Of a stretch of 40,249 nucleotides of DNA, positions 7,835-15,166 are shown in pieces. Position 1 is the stretch's first letter; each line of letters opens with the position of its first letter. The notes below the pieces were generated by a model that saw only the letters and a program-made list of their open reading frames with translations, was not told where the DNA came from and made no database searches. The stretch comes from Serratia sp. Ag1. GTDB lineage: Bacteria; Pseudomonadota; Gammaproteobacteria; Enterobacterales; Enterobacteriaceae. The stretch covers positions 1 to 40,249 of the forward strand of contig NZ_JQEI01000017.1 in the NCBI RefSeq assembly GCF_000743355.1. Reading direction: 5' to 3'. A program made the translations under genes and the position numbers.

Positions 7835-9234
7835 CACAGATCCCTTTTCGCATAGCGGCGGCCTGTAGCTGCCTGTTGTGGCTTGGCCCGGCATATTTGC
7901 GCTGCATGCGCCTGATCGGTAGCCATGAAATGGCCGTTTTTGAACTCCTGGTAAACTGTCCCCTGGATCCCGAACCGGTTTTTCGTGACTATGATTTCAG
8001 CGAAAGGCGCTGCCGGGCTGTCTTCTTGATATGCGGCCTCGCGGTACAGCATGATGATGCTGTCTGCGTCCTGTTCAATGCTGCCGCTGTCGCGTAGGTC
8101 TGAGTTCGTCGGCCTGCGCTGACCCATAGGACGCTTCTCAACGTCGCGGGAAAGCTGGCTGAGTGCCATCACCGGCGTTTTGAGGTCTTTAGCCATGCGC
8201 TTTAGAGAGCCGGATATGTGCGCGATCGCCAAATCGTTACGCTCGGCGCGCGGCTTCTCAATGAGGCCTAAATAGTCAACCAAAATCAGCGAAAGGTTGG
8301 GGTGTTCCAACTTGTGCCGTTGAGCGATAGCCAGGATCTGCTCTACCGTGAGTTTGGAAGCATCGACAACCCAGACATGCAGGCCAATAAGGCGCTGAAT
8401 ACCCATGGAAACGCGCGCCCACTCTTCGTCGCCCATGCTTTTTGCGGGATTGCGCAGTACCGATACGGGCATGTTTGAGGCGTTGGCCAACTGACGCTCG
8501 ATCACTTGGTGCGCACTCATTTCCATGCTGAAGATCAGCACTCCACGCGGCATGTCGGCATCACCAATACGCACTGACGTGGTGGCCACACCTTCAGCAA
8601 CCTTGAGCGCAAACTCGGTCTTGCCCATGCCTGGGCGCGCCGCCACGACAACCAGGTCAACTGGGTTCATGCCACCGGTTATCTCGTCCAGTTCGGGGAT
8701 CCCTGTTTTCAGCGTGTCGGACTCTTCACCGTTGAGATTGCGCTGTTCCAGCAGTTCAGCATACGAGCCTAGCAACTCGCTTGTACAAACTGGTCGATGC
8801 TCATCGTGCGGTTTCGAGATGGAAAAAATCTTGCTGGCGAATGCCTGTATGCCGTCCAGAGCCATTTCGTGATTATGAGCACCGGTGATCAGCTCATAGC
8901 TGGACTCCATCAGCTCTTTGAACTGGCGGATCTGGTAATACTCACCAACCACACGCGCATACCCCTTCAGGTTTGCCACTGATGGGCCGCGGTTACGGGA
9001 CATGGTTTCCATGATGTCAGCGAAACACCCCTCCCCCATTGCCTCAGCCACCAGCAGGCCGTCGATCATCCCGCGATTATTTGCCTGGCGGGTGATCTCC
9101 TTGAACGTGTCACGGTATAACGGCACAGAAAACGCTTCGGGATCCAGGGTGGCAATCACATCAGCTGCGTCAGGGCTAAAGCCGCTCAACAGCAGGCCGC
9201 CGATCACGCTGGCTTCGATATCGATATTATTCAC
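7834..9234 (-). CDS. Replicative DNA helicase, DnaB-like
   Basis: 466-aa phage-encoded DnaB homologue that would unwind DNA at the phage origin. An amino-terminal DnaB domain (residues 5-105) is followed by the RecA-like ATPase with Walker A GMGKT (202-206), Walker [13 protein letters not shown], and the DnaB signature [23 protein letters not shown]. It starts with GTG and overlaps the upstream initiator gene (GTGA). A full DnaB replaces the lambda P-type loader, as in P22. Confidence 0.93.
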   Translation of the reverse strand: MNNIDIEASVIGGLLLSGFSPDAADVIATLDPEAFSVPLYRDTFKEITRQANNRGMIDGLLVAEAMGEGCFADIMETMSRNRGPSVANLKGYARVVGEYYQIRQFKELMESSYELITGAHNHEMALDGIQAFASKIFSISKPHDEHRPVCTSELLGSYAELLEQRNLNGEESDTLKTGIPELDEITGGMNPVDLVVVAARPGMGKTEFALKVAEGVATTSVRIGDADMPRGVLIFSMEMSAHQVIERQLANASNMPVSVLRNPAKSMGDEEWARVSMGIQRLIGLHVWVVDASKLTVEQILAIAQRHKLEHPNLSLILVDYLGLIEKPRAERNDLAIAHISGSLKRMAKDLKTPVMALSQLSRDVEKRPMGQRRPTNSDLRDSGSIEQDADSIIMLYREAAYQEDSPAAPFAEIIVTKNRFGIQGTVYQEFKNGHFMATDQAHAAQICRAKPQQAATGRRYAKRDL

Positions 9235-10298
9235 AGGGTTCCCTCCCGTACTTTACGCAGCGTTTCAGGCTTCATCAGGTATTCAAAATCGGCATGCCAG
9301 CCGGTGCCGTCCGGGCCACCGAAGTAGAACTCGCGGGCATCTTCTAGGAATGCAGAGAAATAGGCCCGGAACCCAGCGGACGTCTTGGTTGCCAAGTGCG
9401 TGACCAGTTCCCGGATCGCTATCTCGCGCCCTCGGTCAAGTTCTACCGGTGCCATGCGCCCATTGGTCACGTCGTTGTAGACTTCGATCACAGCTTGGCA
9501 GTCGATATCAACGCAGGTCTTCTGCCAGGCTTCAGCGTCGGACAGGTAGCCATCGAAACGGTTAACCCGGCAGATATTCATCGGCTTGGCGATGGTGTTG
9601 TCTCTGCGTTTCCAGGTCATCACCACCCAACGAACAACCAACTGCAGGTCTTGCAGCGTGTAGGCGCTGCGCGACTTGGTTTCTGTCAGCAGCACTGCGA
9701 AGGGTTCTGCAGAACGGCAAGATCCCTGTGTAAGCTCGTTGTAATACTCCAAGGCCTGTTTTGCTTGTGAGAGAATCTCCTCCGAAAATTCCCCCTTGGG
9801 GGCTTTAGGGGGATCTGTTTTTAATGTCTTTTGAATAGTGTCTTTTGTGTTTAGCTGTTTTGGCGAATGGGTATTAGCTGAATTAGCTAATGTTTTATTA
9901 GCTGACTTGGCTAATGTTTCGCTGTTTTGGCTAACCTGTTTAATTGGCTTCATATCCCACATGGAAATATGCTTGTTAATGCCAACTTTGGTGCCATTAC
10001 TAACCAAAAACCCCCTTTCAATCAGTTGTCGCTTAGCTGAACAAACATGCGTGTGATGAATTCCTGTCATCTCGGCTATCTGCGTGTTTGTTATTCTGTC
10101 CAGCGGCTTATTGAAGCCGTAAGTTTTCCGCATGATAGCCAGCATGATTTTTAGCTGACGCGCGGTTAAATCAGCCAGTAAAATACTGTCAGTAAGTTCG
10201 TTAGCTATGCGCATGAAGCCATTATCGGTATCGGCCACGCGAAGCTCCTCACGCACGACAGGCGCGCGAAATTGAATGATTTCAGCGGTGTTACTCAT
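9231..10298 (-). CDS. Replication initiation protein O-like
   Basis: 355-aa initiator. Residues about 25-110 contain the phage replication protein O amino-terminal winged helix ([54 protein letters not shown]), which binds the iterons. A Ser/Asn/Thr-rich linker (about 120-170) is encoded by the repeats at 9851-9936. The remainder is the part expected to contact the helicase. The gene is followed without gap by the DnaB-like helicase, like the 18/12 pair of P22. Confidence 0.88.
   Translation of the reverse strand: MSNTAEIIQFRAPVVREELRVADTDNGFMRIANELTDSILLADLTARQLKIMLAIMRKTYGFNKPLDRITNTQIAEMTGIHHTHVCSAKRQLIERGFLVSNGTKVGINKHISMWDMKPIKQVSQNSETLAKSANKTLANSANTHSPKQLNTKDTIQKTLKTDPPKAPKGEFSEEILSQAKQALEYYNELTQGSCRSAEPFAVLLTETKSRSAYTLQDLQLVVRWVVMTWKRRDNTIAKPMNICRVNRFDGYLSDAEAWQKTCVDIDCQAVIEVYNDVTNGRMAPVELDRGREIAIRELVTHLATKTSAGFRAYFSAFLEDAREFYFGGPDGTGWHADFEYLMKPETLRKVREGTL
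9851..9936 (+). repeat. Four iterons inside the O-like gene (probable origin)
   Basis: Four copies of a roughly 19-bp unit begin at 9851, 9874, 9898 and 9918, with spacings 23, 24 and 20 bp. The core is TTAGCTGNNTTGGCTAATG and has internal dyad symmetry (TTAGCT / AGCTAA). They lie in the linker part of the initiator gene, where lambda carries its O-binding iterons, so this is the likely phage replication origin. The coded peptide is correspondingly repetitive ([16 protein letters not shown]). Confidence 0.75.
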
Positions 10299-10455
10299 GG
10301 CGTCCTACCTGTTTTTCCCGTTGCAACTTTCGAAACTCTTCCGCGAAACGTTTCTGAACTGAAGGCGGCATAGTGCCGATAGGGTCCGGGCATTGCTGGT
10401 AGTCCGTCGGTGTAATTTCCTGTTGTTGCGTTCTACGCTTGTTTTTGCGTATCAT
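10291..10455 (-). CDS. Small basic protein upstream of O-like gene
   Basis: 54 codons starting at ATG 10455 with GAGG about 10 bases upstream, ending 8 bp inside the O-like gene. The product starts MIRKNKRRTQQQEITPTDYQ, is strongly basic and has no hydrophobic segment. The overlap suggests coupled translation with the initiator. Not recognised. Confidence 0.5.
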   Translation of the reverse strand: MIRKNKRRTQQQEITPTDYQQCPDPIGTMPPSVQKRFAEEFRKLQREKQVGRHE

Positions 10456-10466
10456 GATTAGGAACC

Positions 10467-10742
10467 TCACAAGTTTTTGTTAAAGCAAGCTTGGCCGAGC
10501 TGTTGGCGCAGTTCGGCTTTGTTTTTTCTTAACCGGCTTATCCTTCTTCGGGCATCCTGCCAGCACGAACTGACGCGCACGAAATAAGCAGTCGTCATAT
10601 GCAGCACCGCGCTTACTGGCCTGTGACATGCGGCGATAATAATCAGCCCCATGAGCTGCCCCCCCTGAGCCAATCCAGGCGGGAACCCCTCGGCTATCAG
10701 TTGCTTGTTGATGTTGTCAAAAACGAAAGTATCCCAAGCCAT
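10467..10742 (-). CDS. Hypothetical phage protein
   Basis: 91 aa, start ATG 10742 sharing one base with the cII-like stop (TAATG). The first half is partly hydrophobic (QLMGLIIIAACHRPVSAVLH) and the second half is basic and helical (WQDARRRISRLRKNKAELRQQLG). It lies between cII and the replication genes. Function unknown; no family recognised. Confidence 0.6.
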   Translation of the reverse strand: MAWDTFVFDNINKQLIAEGFPPGLAQGGQLMGLIIIAACHRPVSAVLHMTTAYFVRVSSCWQDARRRISRLRKNKAELRQQLGQACFNKNL

Positions 10743-11065
10743 TAATCCCACCCCAGCGGCCCCGGTCGGCTGCGTTCTGCTTTCAAACCGATATCAGCCA
10801 ATGTCTCTACCGATGCCAGATAAGCGCGTGATACGAGCACAGCCTCCGGCGGTGCCGCCTGGATGCCGAGTATTGCCAGTTCCTTGGCCATTGAAGCGAA
10901 ATACCCTTCTGCCTTGCGACGGCTCGCGGTAGATTCGCTGATCCCCGTTTTTTCCGCGTAAAACTTCTGCCCCACCGACGCAAGTCGATTGAGTAATAGC
11001 CCCTCAATCTCACGCGGGTTGAGAATTGGGGGTTCTAACTTTCGTGCTATTCCATTGTTTTCCAT
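10742..11065 (-). CDS. CII-like transcriptional activator
   Basis: 107 aa resembling lambda CII in position and sequence: a Glu/Leu start (REIEGLLLNRLASVG), the HTH FYAEKTGISESTASRRK (about residues 35-51) and a following helix MAKELAILGI. CII proteins activate repressor and integrase promoters and favour lysogeny. Second gene of the rightward-equivalent (PR) operon after cro. Confidence 0.78.
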   Translation of the reverse strand: MENNGIARKLEPPILNPREIEGLLLNRLASVGQKFYAEKTGISESTASRRKAEGYFASMAKELAILGIQAAPPEAVLVSRAYLASVETLADIGLKAERSRPGPLGWD

Positions 11066-11095
11066 TAATAATTTCCCTGTTATTAAGCGTCAGCA

Positions 11096-11323
11096 TTATG
11101 CGGATTGATTTGGTGCTGGAAAAAGTTTTGGTAAATCAGGGCGAATTTGGTATGCCCTGACTTTGCCGCCTGTGGCATCTACGATGCTCTCTACATGCTC
11201 CGGAGAAACCTTCGCCTTTCCGTGCAACCACTTGTAAACGGCCTGCTGACTCAAACCGCAGGCCTCTCCAAGTTTTTTTTGAGAACCGACAATGTCAATG
11301 GCGGTTTTTATGACTTTGTTCAT
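11096..11323 (-). CDS. Cro-like repressor
   Basis: 75-aa HTH protein of the Cro/YdaS group. HTH residues about 12-33: GSQKKLGEACGLSQQAVYKWL, followed by the family-typical KVSPEHVESIVDATGGKVRAYQIRPDL. It is divergent from CI and starts 20 bp after a near-consensus promoter, with GGAGG upstream of the ATG. It would shut down PRM and PL/PR during lytic growth. Confidence 0.82.
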   Translation of the reverse strand: MNKVIKTAIDIVGSQKKLGEACGLSQQAVYKWLHGKAKVSPEHVESIVDATGGKVRAYQIRPDLPKLFPAPNQSA

Positions 11324-11349
11324 AACAACCTCCGTGGTAATTAGATTTG

Positions 11350-11378
11350 AATATAAAACTAAGGTTGTTTTTAGTCAA
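11350..11378 (-). promoter_or_regulatory. PR promoter for cro with operator
   Basis: Minus strand TTGACT (11378-11373), 17-bp spacer, TATATT (11355-11350), with the predicted start about 20 bp before the cro ATG. An inverted repeat GTTGTT / AACAAC (11364-11369, 11377-11382) overlaps the -35. The 14-nt string GTTGTTGACTAAAA is shared with PL at 13081. Confidence 0.8.
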
Positions 11379-11391
11379 CAACTACATTCGT

Positions 11392-11420
11392 TTGCTTGCA
11401 TACAACTTGAGTTGTATGTT
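11392..11420 (+). promoter_or_regulatory. PRM promoter for cI, with palindromic operator in the spacer
   Basis: TTGCTT (11392-11397), 17-bp spacer, TATGTT (11415-11420). A palindrome with 9-bp perfect arms (CATACAACT / AGTTGTATG, 11399-11418) fills the spacer and touches the -10. The predicted transcription start coincides with the cI ATG at 11427, so the message may be leaderless, as lambda cI from PRM is. Confidence 0.65.
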
Positions 11421-11426
11421 TTGGGG

Positions 11427-12146
11427 ATGAACATGACACTTGCAGATCGACTTAAGTCAGCTAGAAAAGAAAAAGGGCTATCACAAAAAGCCCTTGGTGA
11501 TGCCGTGGGCGTTAGTCAGGCAGCCATTCAAAAAATTGAAGTGGGAAAAGCCAGAGAGACAACCAAATTGACAGATTTGGCCGTGGTACTTGGCGTTCGA
11601 CCAGAATGGTTATCTGATGGCTCGGAACCAAAGCATCCCCATAACCCAAAATCAACAATTCCGCCAGAGAATAAGTGGGGTACTGTTGACGCTTGGGACA
11701 GCAGAACACCGCTTGGAAACGACGAAGTAGAAGTTCCCTTTTTGAGGGATATTGAGTTTGCTTGCGGAGATGGACGCGTGCAGGACGAGGATCACAACGG
11801 TTTTAAAATAAGGTTTTCAAAAGCCACGCTGCGACGTGTTGGGGCTAATACAGACGGTTCAGGGGTTATCTGTTTTCCAGCAGCAGGTAACAGTATGGAA
11901 CCAGTGATTCCAGACGGTGCCACCGTGGCGGTGGATACAAACAATAAAAAAATTGTGGATGGTGAGTTGTACGCCATCAACCAGGATGGCCTTAAGCGCA
12001 TCAAGCAGCTATACCGGCGTCCGGGCGGCAAGTTAACAATACGCAGTTTTAATCGCGAAGAAAACGATGATGAGGATGCGCTGGAAAGCGAACTGGAAAT
12101 TGTCGGGTTCGTATTCTGGTATTCCGTTGTGCGCTATCGCAAGTGA
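11427..12146 (+). CDS. CI-like repressor with S24 peptidase domain
   Basis: 239 aa. Residues 5-60 form an XRE-type HTH (KALGDAVGVSQAAIQKIE). The carboxy-terminal half is a LexA/S24 self-cleavage domain: cleavage-site ACGDG at 112-116 (Cys-Gly bond), catalytic Ser156 in GNSMEPVIPDG and Lys190 in LKRIK. RecA-stimulated self-cleavage should allow SOS induction. The start is ATG 11427 if the message is leaderless; ATG 11433, six bases after GGGG, is a second possibility. It faces cro across the operator region. Confidence 0.9.
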   Translation: MNMTLADRLKSARKEKGLSQKALGDAVGVSQAAIQKIEVGKARETTKLTDLAVVLGVRPEWLSDGSEPKHPHNPKSTIPPENKWGTVDAWDSRTPLGNDEVEVPFLRDIEFACGDGRVQDEDHNGFKIRFSKATLRRVGANTDGSGVICFPAAGNSMEPVIPDGATVAVDTNNKKIVDGELYAINQDGLKRIKQLYRRPGGKLTIRSFNREENDDEDALESELEIVGFVFWYSVVRYRK

Positions 12147-12188
12147 TGCAGGAATCGGCGTTGGTGTAGAAACTAAGATGAGGCTGGT

Positions 12189-12302
12189 TTAGCCGAAGTA
12201 ACCACGTCTTTTCATAATGAAGTAAATCATTACAAGCCAAACCGCATTGGTTAAAGCGACCGCCAGTGCGGCGGTTGAAAGTAGGTCTGAAAAAGTGAAC
12301 AT
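12189..12302 (-). CDS. Possible 37-aa single-span membrane peptide
   Basis: Small frame from ATG 12302: it starts MFTFSDLLSTAALAVAL, continues with a hydrophobic span including WLVMIYFIM, and ends KRRGYFG. This is one clean transmembrane helix with a positive carboxy end. It lies between the cI stop and the opposite-strand membrane gene, overlapping the latter's start by 8 bp. The ribosome-binding site is poor (GAGG 13 bases away). It could be a small phage membrane effector or a toxin-like peptide; it could also be chance. Confidence 0.35.
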   Translation of the reverse strand: MFTFSDLLSTAALAVALTNAVWLVMIYFIMKRRGYFG

Positions 12303-12732
12303 ACTGGATATGTTAACCTCTGATAGTTATAGTAATATTGTTGCAACAATTGCAATGATTGTAGCATTTGTTGCAGTTCCTGCAAGTGGATATCTAAGCT
12401 ATCACTTTGCAATAAAAGGCGAGAAAAGGAAGGAATTCAACGCTATCGCTGATATTATCAGGGCCAAACTTAGAGAGCAGACACGCATGATAAGCCTTGG
12501 GTATTACCCAGGTCATGGTAATAATGTTTCAATTTCTGACGCGGAATTTGAATCTTTCATTGATATGCATGAAAAGAAAAAACATAGTTTTCTCATGCAC
12601 TTCTGGAGTGAATATCAAGTTGCTCTAGAGGAAAGCGGTCAATTCGATGAGTATAATTTTTTCAAATTCACCGACCCGGAAAGGTTGCAGGCGGCAATAG
12701 ATAGACTATTACCTATCACTGAAAGACGATAA
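12295..12732 (+). CDS. Small membrane protein next to cI
   Basis: About 145 aa. One strong hydrophobic segment near the start (about residues 14-36, YSNIVATIAMIVAFVAVPASGYLSYHF, read in two parts) is followed by a charged cytoplasmic domain rich in Glu/Lys. The DNA is richer in A+T than the surrounding phage genes, as is common for accessory lysogenic genes. It is downstream of cI on the same strand, the place of rex or other superinfection-exclusion genes, so a role in the lysogen is plausible (inference). Start unclear: GTG 12295 or ATG 12310. Confidence 0.6.
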   Translation: MNILDMLTSDSYSNIVATIAMIVAFVAVPASGYLSYHFAIKGEKRKEFNAIADIIRAKLREQTRMISLGYYPGHGNNVSISDAEFESFIDMHEKKKHSFLMHFWSEYQVALEESGQFDEYNFFKFTDPERLQAAIDRLLPITERR

Positions 12733-12734
12733 AT

Positions 12735-12760
12735 AGCCCAGCTCCTGCGCCGGTTTTTTT
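12735..12760 (+). terminator. Probable terminator of the cI-side transcript
   Basis: An imperfect GC-rich hairpin (GCCCAGC...GCGCCGG) is followed by seven T at 12753-12760, 3 bp after the stop of the membrane gene. The stem has mismatches, so this is less certain than the other terminators. Confidence 0.45.
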
Positions 12761-12765
12761 GTGCC

Positions 12766-12978
12766 CTACTCTTCCAGCAACTTCACCGCCAGCTCCATCA
12801 CCTCTAGCTGATCCTCATCCCACTTATCAAACCCCTTGGCTAACTCCGTTCTGATTACGTCAGCGATTGCCACCTTCTTCGTTTCGAATCCAGCCGCGAC
12901 CATGCCAAAAACCACATCACCCACTATGCGACACATCTCCTGGTAGCGCAGTTGCGCCAACTCCTCAGCATTAATCAT
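12766..12978 (-). CDS. Hypothetical small acidic protein
   Basis: 70 aa, start ATG 12978 with GGAGG five bases upstream; a longer reading to 13005 lacks a ribosome-binding site. The product (MINAEELAQLRYQEM at the start, EDQLEVMELAVKLLEE at the end) is acidic and helical. It converges on the cI-side genes and is divergent from PL. Not recognised. Confidence 0.6.
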   Translation of the reverse strand: MINAEELAQLRYQEMCRIVGDVVFGMVAAGFETKKVAIADVIRTELAKGFDKWDEDQLEVMELAVKLLEE

Positions 12979-13070
12979 ACCCACCTCCGTTTGTTTTATG
13001 TGCAAATCACTATACCACGAAAAATAAATTCACTTTTAAAACAACCAAATAAAACCAAATTCAAAAATTA

Positions 13071-13113
13071 AACAACCATTGTTGTTGACTAAAATACAAC
13101 TAAGGTTTTAAAT
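13071..13113 (+). promoter_or_regulatory. PL promoter with operator
   Basis: TTGACT (13085-13090), 17-bp spacer, TTAAAT (13108-13113). An inverted repeat AACAAC / GTTGTT (13071-13076, 13081-13086) overlaps the -35, the same half-sites as at PR. A second operator-like half ACAACTAAGG follows in the spacer. It would drive the rightward early operon, now cut by the second prophage. Confidence 0.7.
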
Positions 13114-13154
13114 GAATCCATCGACAGCCACACCGTCACCCAAGACCACCGGGC

Positions 13155-13165
13155 GCTCTTTAACA
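13155..13165 (+). promoter_or_regulatory. boxA antitermination element after PL
   Basis: GCTCTTTAACA, about 45 nt after the predicted PL start, matches the boxA element of enterobacterial rRNA leaders (NusB/S10 binding). Its place matches nutL. A weak hairpin AACG-CGA-CGTT follows at about 13185-13196. No N protein gene is recognised. Confidence 0.6.
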
Positions 13166-13552
13166 ATTCGAACTGATACCAGCAGAACGCGACGTTTAGA
13201 CCCGTACGCACAAATGCGATGTACCCACCGGGGCGATCCGTCGGCGGGGAAGATTAGCCAGGCCCGAGAGGGAGAACCTGCGTGAATCGGCATCACTGGC
13301 GCCGTGAACCGCTGTTTCAACCAAGAGGATTCGATCATGTAACAGATAGAGAAGTGATTTTACCGCTGCCCTTGCACTGTCGAGGGCCTCGGCAAGACCA
13401 CTACAGCCTGGAGGGATGCGGCACTAAATTGGGCTTAAAAGTAAAGGCATCTGACGCCGGGCATCATCCCGGCCCCTCCCATCATAAACCAGTTCATCAC
13501 AAAGAACCTGCAACGCGGGTGCTTTGTCATGCCACGAATCAGGAGAACCACA
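13166..13552 (+). other. PL leader region without a confident gene
   Basis: About 390 bp between PL/boxA and the truncated gene at 13553. It contains a His/Arg-rich 97-codon frame from GTG 13282 (GAGGGAG upstream), which I do not trust; a start-stop ATGTAA at 13337-13342 preceded by AAGAGGA; and a perfect hairpin GCCGGG-CATCAT-CCCGGC near 13456-13473 without a T-run. Looks like a regulatory leader with possible mini-ORFs. Confidence 0.4.
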
Positions 13553-13708
13553 ATGAAAACTATTCCCAAAATTGACCGGGAACGACTCGGTCAGTTGCTG
13601 CCTGGCGCACTGCTAAAGCTTGGCAGCCAAATCGTAACGTTCGACGGCTACCGGGATGATGTCGATTACCAGCTGATCAGACGTGAGATATTTAGAACGA
13701 CAACGTGA
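13553..13708 (+). pseudogene. Small PL-operon gene cut by insertion of the Mu-like prophage
   Basis: Starts at ATG 13553 with AGGAG upstream and reads MKTIPKIDRERLGQLLPGAL, then a folded-looking stretch (FDGYRDDVDYQLIRRE). From about 13684 the reading frame enters the candidate end of the second prophage and stops after a few odd codons (IFRTTT). The original gene is not identified; the remaining part lies beyond the other end of the second prophage, outside this window. Confidence 0.5.
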
Positions 13709-13760
13709 GATAAATAACGAGTTAGAGCGAGTTGTAGTGAGTTCTGGTGAATCGAGATTG
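13681..13760 (+). repeat. Candidate left end of the Mu-like prophage with phased repeats
   Basis: ACGTGAGATA occurs at 13681 and 13703 (22 bp apart). It is followed by 10-bp-periodic units ending in (C/T)GA and beginning GTT: GTTAGAGCGA, GTTGTAGTGA, GTTCTGGTGA (13721-13750), preceded by ATAACGA. Helically phased direct repeats at a transposable phage end are expected binding sites for the transposase. A 5'-TG terminus at 13684 is possible. The exact border needs the other end, which is not in the window. Confidence 0.5.
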
Positions 13761-13867
13761 TAATTCCTTTGCACCAGTTGAAACAAAATCACCCCATTGA
13801 AACCACCCTTCTGAGTAAACTAGAATCAAGCCCGCAACGACAAAACTCTTTCAAAAGGATGGTTTCA

Positions 13868-14008
13868 ATGACAACCCAAAACAATGAGCGCGATACACTA
13901 GACTACTCTGAAAACCCGAAAGGCGAAGATATTGTAGCCTCAAAAAGCGACGATACCAACGATAAAACAGATCCTCCGGCACCGCCAGCACCATTAAGTA
14001 ATCGGTGA
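13868..14008 (+). CDS. Small acidic protein at the left end of the Mu-like prophage
   Basis: 46 aa from ATG 13868 with AAGGATGG upstream (a second ATG at 13859 is too close to it). Composition is hydrophilic and disordered, with many Asp/Asn/Ser/Thr and a PPAPPAP tail. It converges with the membrane gene at 14011 with only 2 bp between stops. Function unknown. Confidence 0.45.
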   Translation: MTTQNNERDTLDYSENPKGEDIVASKSDDTNDKTDPPAPPAPLSNR

Positions 14009-14010
14009 AA

Positions 14011-14652
14011 TTACGTCTTTTTACTCGCTTTGATTCTTCGAATATCGACCCTGGCAATCTGCTCTACCGGAACGTAGGTTGCCAAGGCTCCCCATGATGA
14101 ATCGACTACACCTTCGCACTCTTCCCAACTGTCGCCGCTTATCGGCAGGCGATGCGTAACGTAAAGCGTTATATCTCCCTTATTCCCCAATGTGAACGGC
14201 CCGTCAGGCCATGCTTCATAATTACCTGGCCGTCGTGATAACAACCCGGAACCATCCTTCAGGTACACATAAATCTCAGTAACTCTGAATTCCGTATGGC
14301 CGAACATGGCCTGCCATGCTGAACTCGTGCTGTCAGACCAGGAAATATCATGGTGGCGCAGGAATTTATACATCCACTTGCGGGCGTATTTGCGCCAGAA
14401 TGCGCCTGAGCCAGCACCAAAGGCCAGTGCAGAGAACGTGGCCAGATACTGCTGAAAATGACCGACGTACAGGTGAAGCGTCAGGCTGTAGAACAGCGAC
14501 GCCAGCAGCCCAAAAACCAGCGTGGAAAACGTGACGTCAATGGGCTTGTGATGCTCGTTCAGCCCCATGTTCGCAATAAAATAGCCTATGTAGCCACAAA
14601 CCAGAGTGACCAGTGTCGCCCAGGGCAAATTCAACAGCGACGCATCAAACAT
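14011..14652 (-). CDS. Membrane protein with DUF6338-like domain
   Basis: 213 aa. Two or three membrane helices in the first 100 residues (LPWATLVTLVCGYIGYFIA; TLVFGLLASLFYSLTLHLYV; YLATFSALAFGAGSGAF), then a soluble part with TSSAWQAMFGH, VYVYLKDGS-like and NKGDITLYV stretches reminiscent of DUF6338 proteins (tentative). It lies outside the early operon, beyond its terminator, and has its own AAGGA ribosome-binding site. At the extreme left end it looks like a moron expressed from the prophage. Confidence 0.65.
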   Translation of the reverse strand: MFDASLLNLPWATLVTLVCGYIGYFIANMGLNEHHKPIDVTFSTLVFGLLASLFYSLTLHLYVGHFQQYLATFSALAFGAGSGAFWRKYARKWMYKFLRHHDISWSDSTSSAWQAMFGHTEFRVTEIYVYLKDGSGLLSRRPGNYEAWPDGPFTLGNKGDITLYVTHRLPISGDSWEECEGVVDSSWGALATYVPVEQIARVDIRRIKASKKT

Positions 14653-14693
14653 GAGGATTTTCCTTTATAGAGAACTGTGTATGCTGTAAGAAT

Positions 14694-14726
14694 AAAAAAA
14701 GCACGGTAAGGGGTCTACCGTGCTTT
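14694..14726 (-). terminator. Terminator of the Mu-like early operon
   Basis: 10-bp stem AAGCACGGTA / TACCGTGCTT with a 7-nt loop, followed on the minus strand by a run of seven U. It ends the leftward early operon 63 bp after the Mor-like gene and separates it from the membrane gene at 14011. Confidence 0.88.
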
Positions 14727-14788
14727 GAGTAATACAGAGATTTTTGAACGTGCTTTAAAAAGCGTTGTGGGTCGCTATTGGCGACGAT

Positions 14789-15166
14789 TCACTTCTCGTC
14801 GTCCGGTTCGTCATCAAATAGCTTACCCTGCATGCGATCCAGTTCCTCTTTCTTCACCCGTTTCACAACGCTGTAAATCCACTGAACCGAAACATGAAAC
14901 TGGCTGGCCAGTTCCTGGTGGTTGCGGCCATTAAACGCATTAAAGATTTCCCGATCACGGACACCCAGCTTCCAGATCATCCCCATCGGGAAGTAGACGT
15001 TTTGCCCGCCCCACACCTGCATCATTCTGTTTGCCACAGCTTCCCCTATCTGTTCTGCCAGCGCCGGGTCAATGTCAATAATCTCACGGATGATCTTGGC
15101 GGTATGCTGCGCCAGTTCAACCAGCAGTTCAGGGCCTTTGCTGCGAAACTGATTATCATCACTCAT
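14789..15166 (-). CDS. mor: Mor/C-type transcription activator
   Basis: 125 aa. The Mor family pattern is clear: a helical dimerisation part (DPALAEQIGEAVANRMMQVWGG), the beta hairpin QNVYFPMG, and an HTH NGRNHQELASQFHVSVQWIYSVVKRV at about 82-107. Last gene of the early operon; start ATG 15166 overlaps the GemA stop (ATGA). In Mu, Mor switches on middle and C late transcription. Only one such gene is seen here, so it probably serves the late promoters at 25488, 32914 and 38829 directly (inference). Confidence 0.88.
   Translation of the reverse strand: MSDDNQFRSKGPELLVELAQHTAKIIREIIDIDPALAEQIGEAVANRMMQVWGGQNVYFPMGMIWKLGVRDREIFNAFNGRNHQELASQFHVSVQWIYSVVKRVKKEELDRMQGKLFDDEPDDEK

Noticed and set aside
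9840-9940. Short repeats considered as a CRISPR array
   Set aside because: Units are 19 bp with 1-5 bp between them, lie inside the initiator gene and have dyad symmetry, so they are iterons. No CRISPR-like array was seen elsewhere.
13112-13284. 57-codon Arg-rich frame after PL, considered as an N-like protein
   Set aside because: Its ATG overlaps the PL -10 box and would not be on the PL transcript; the frame also contains boxA.
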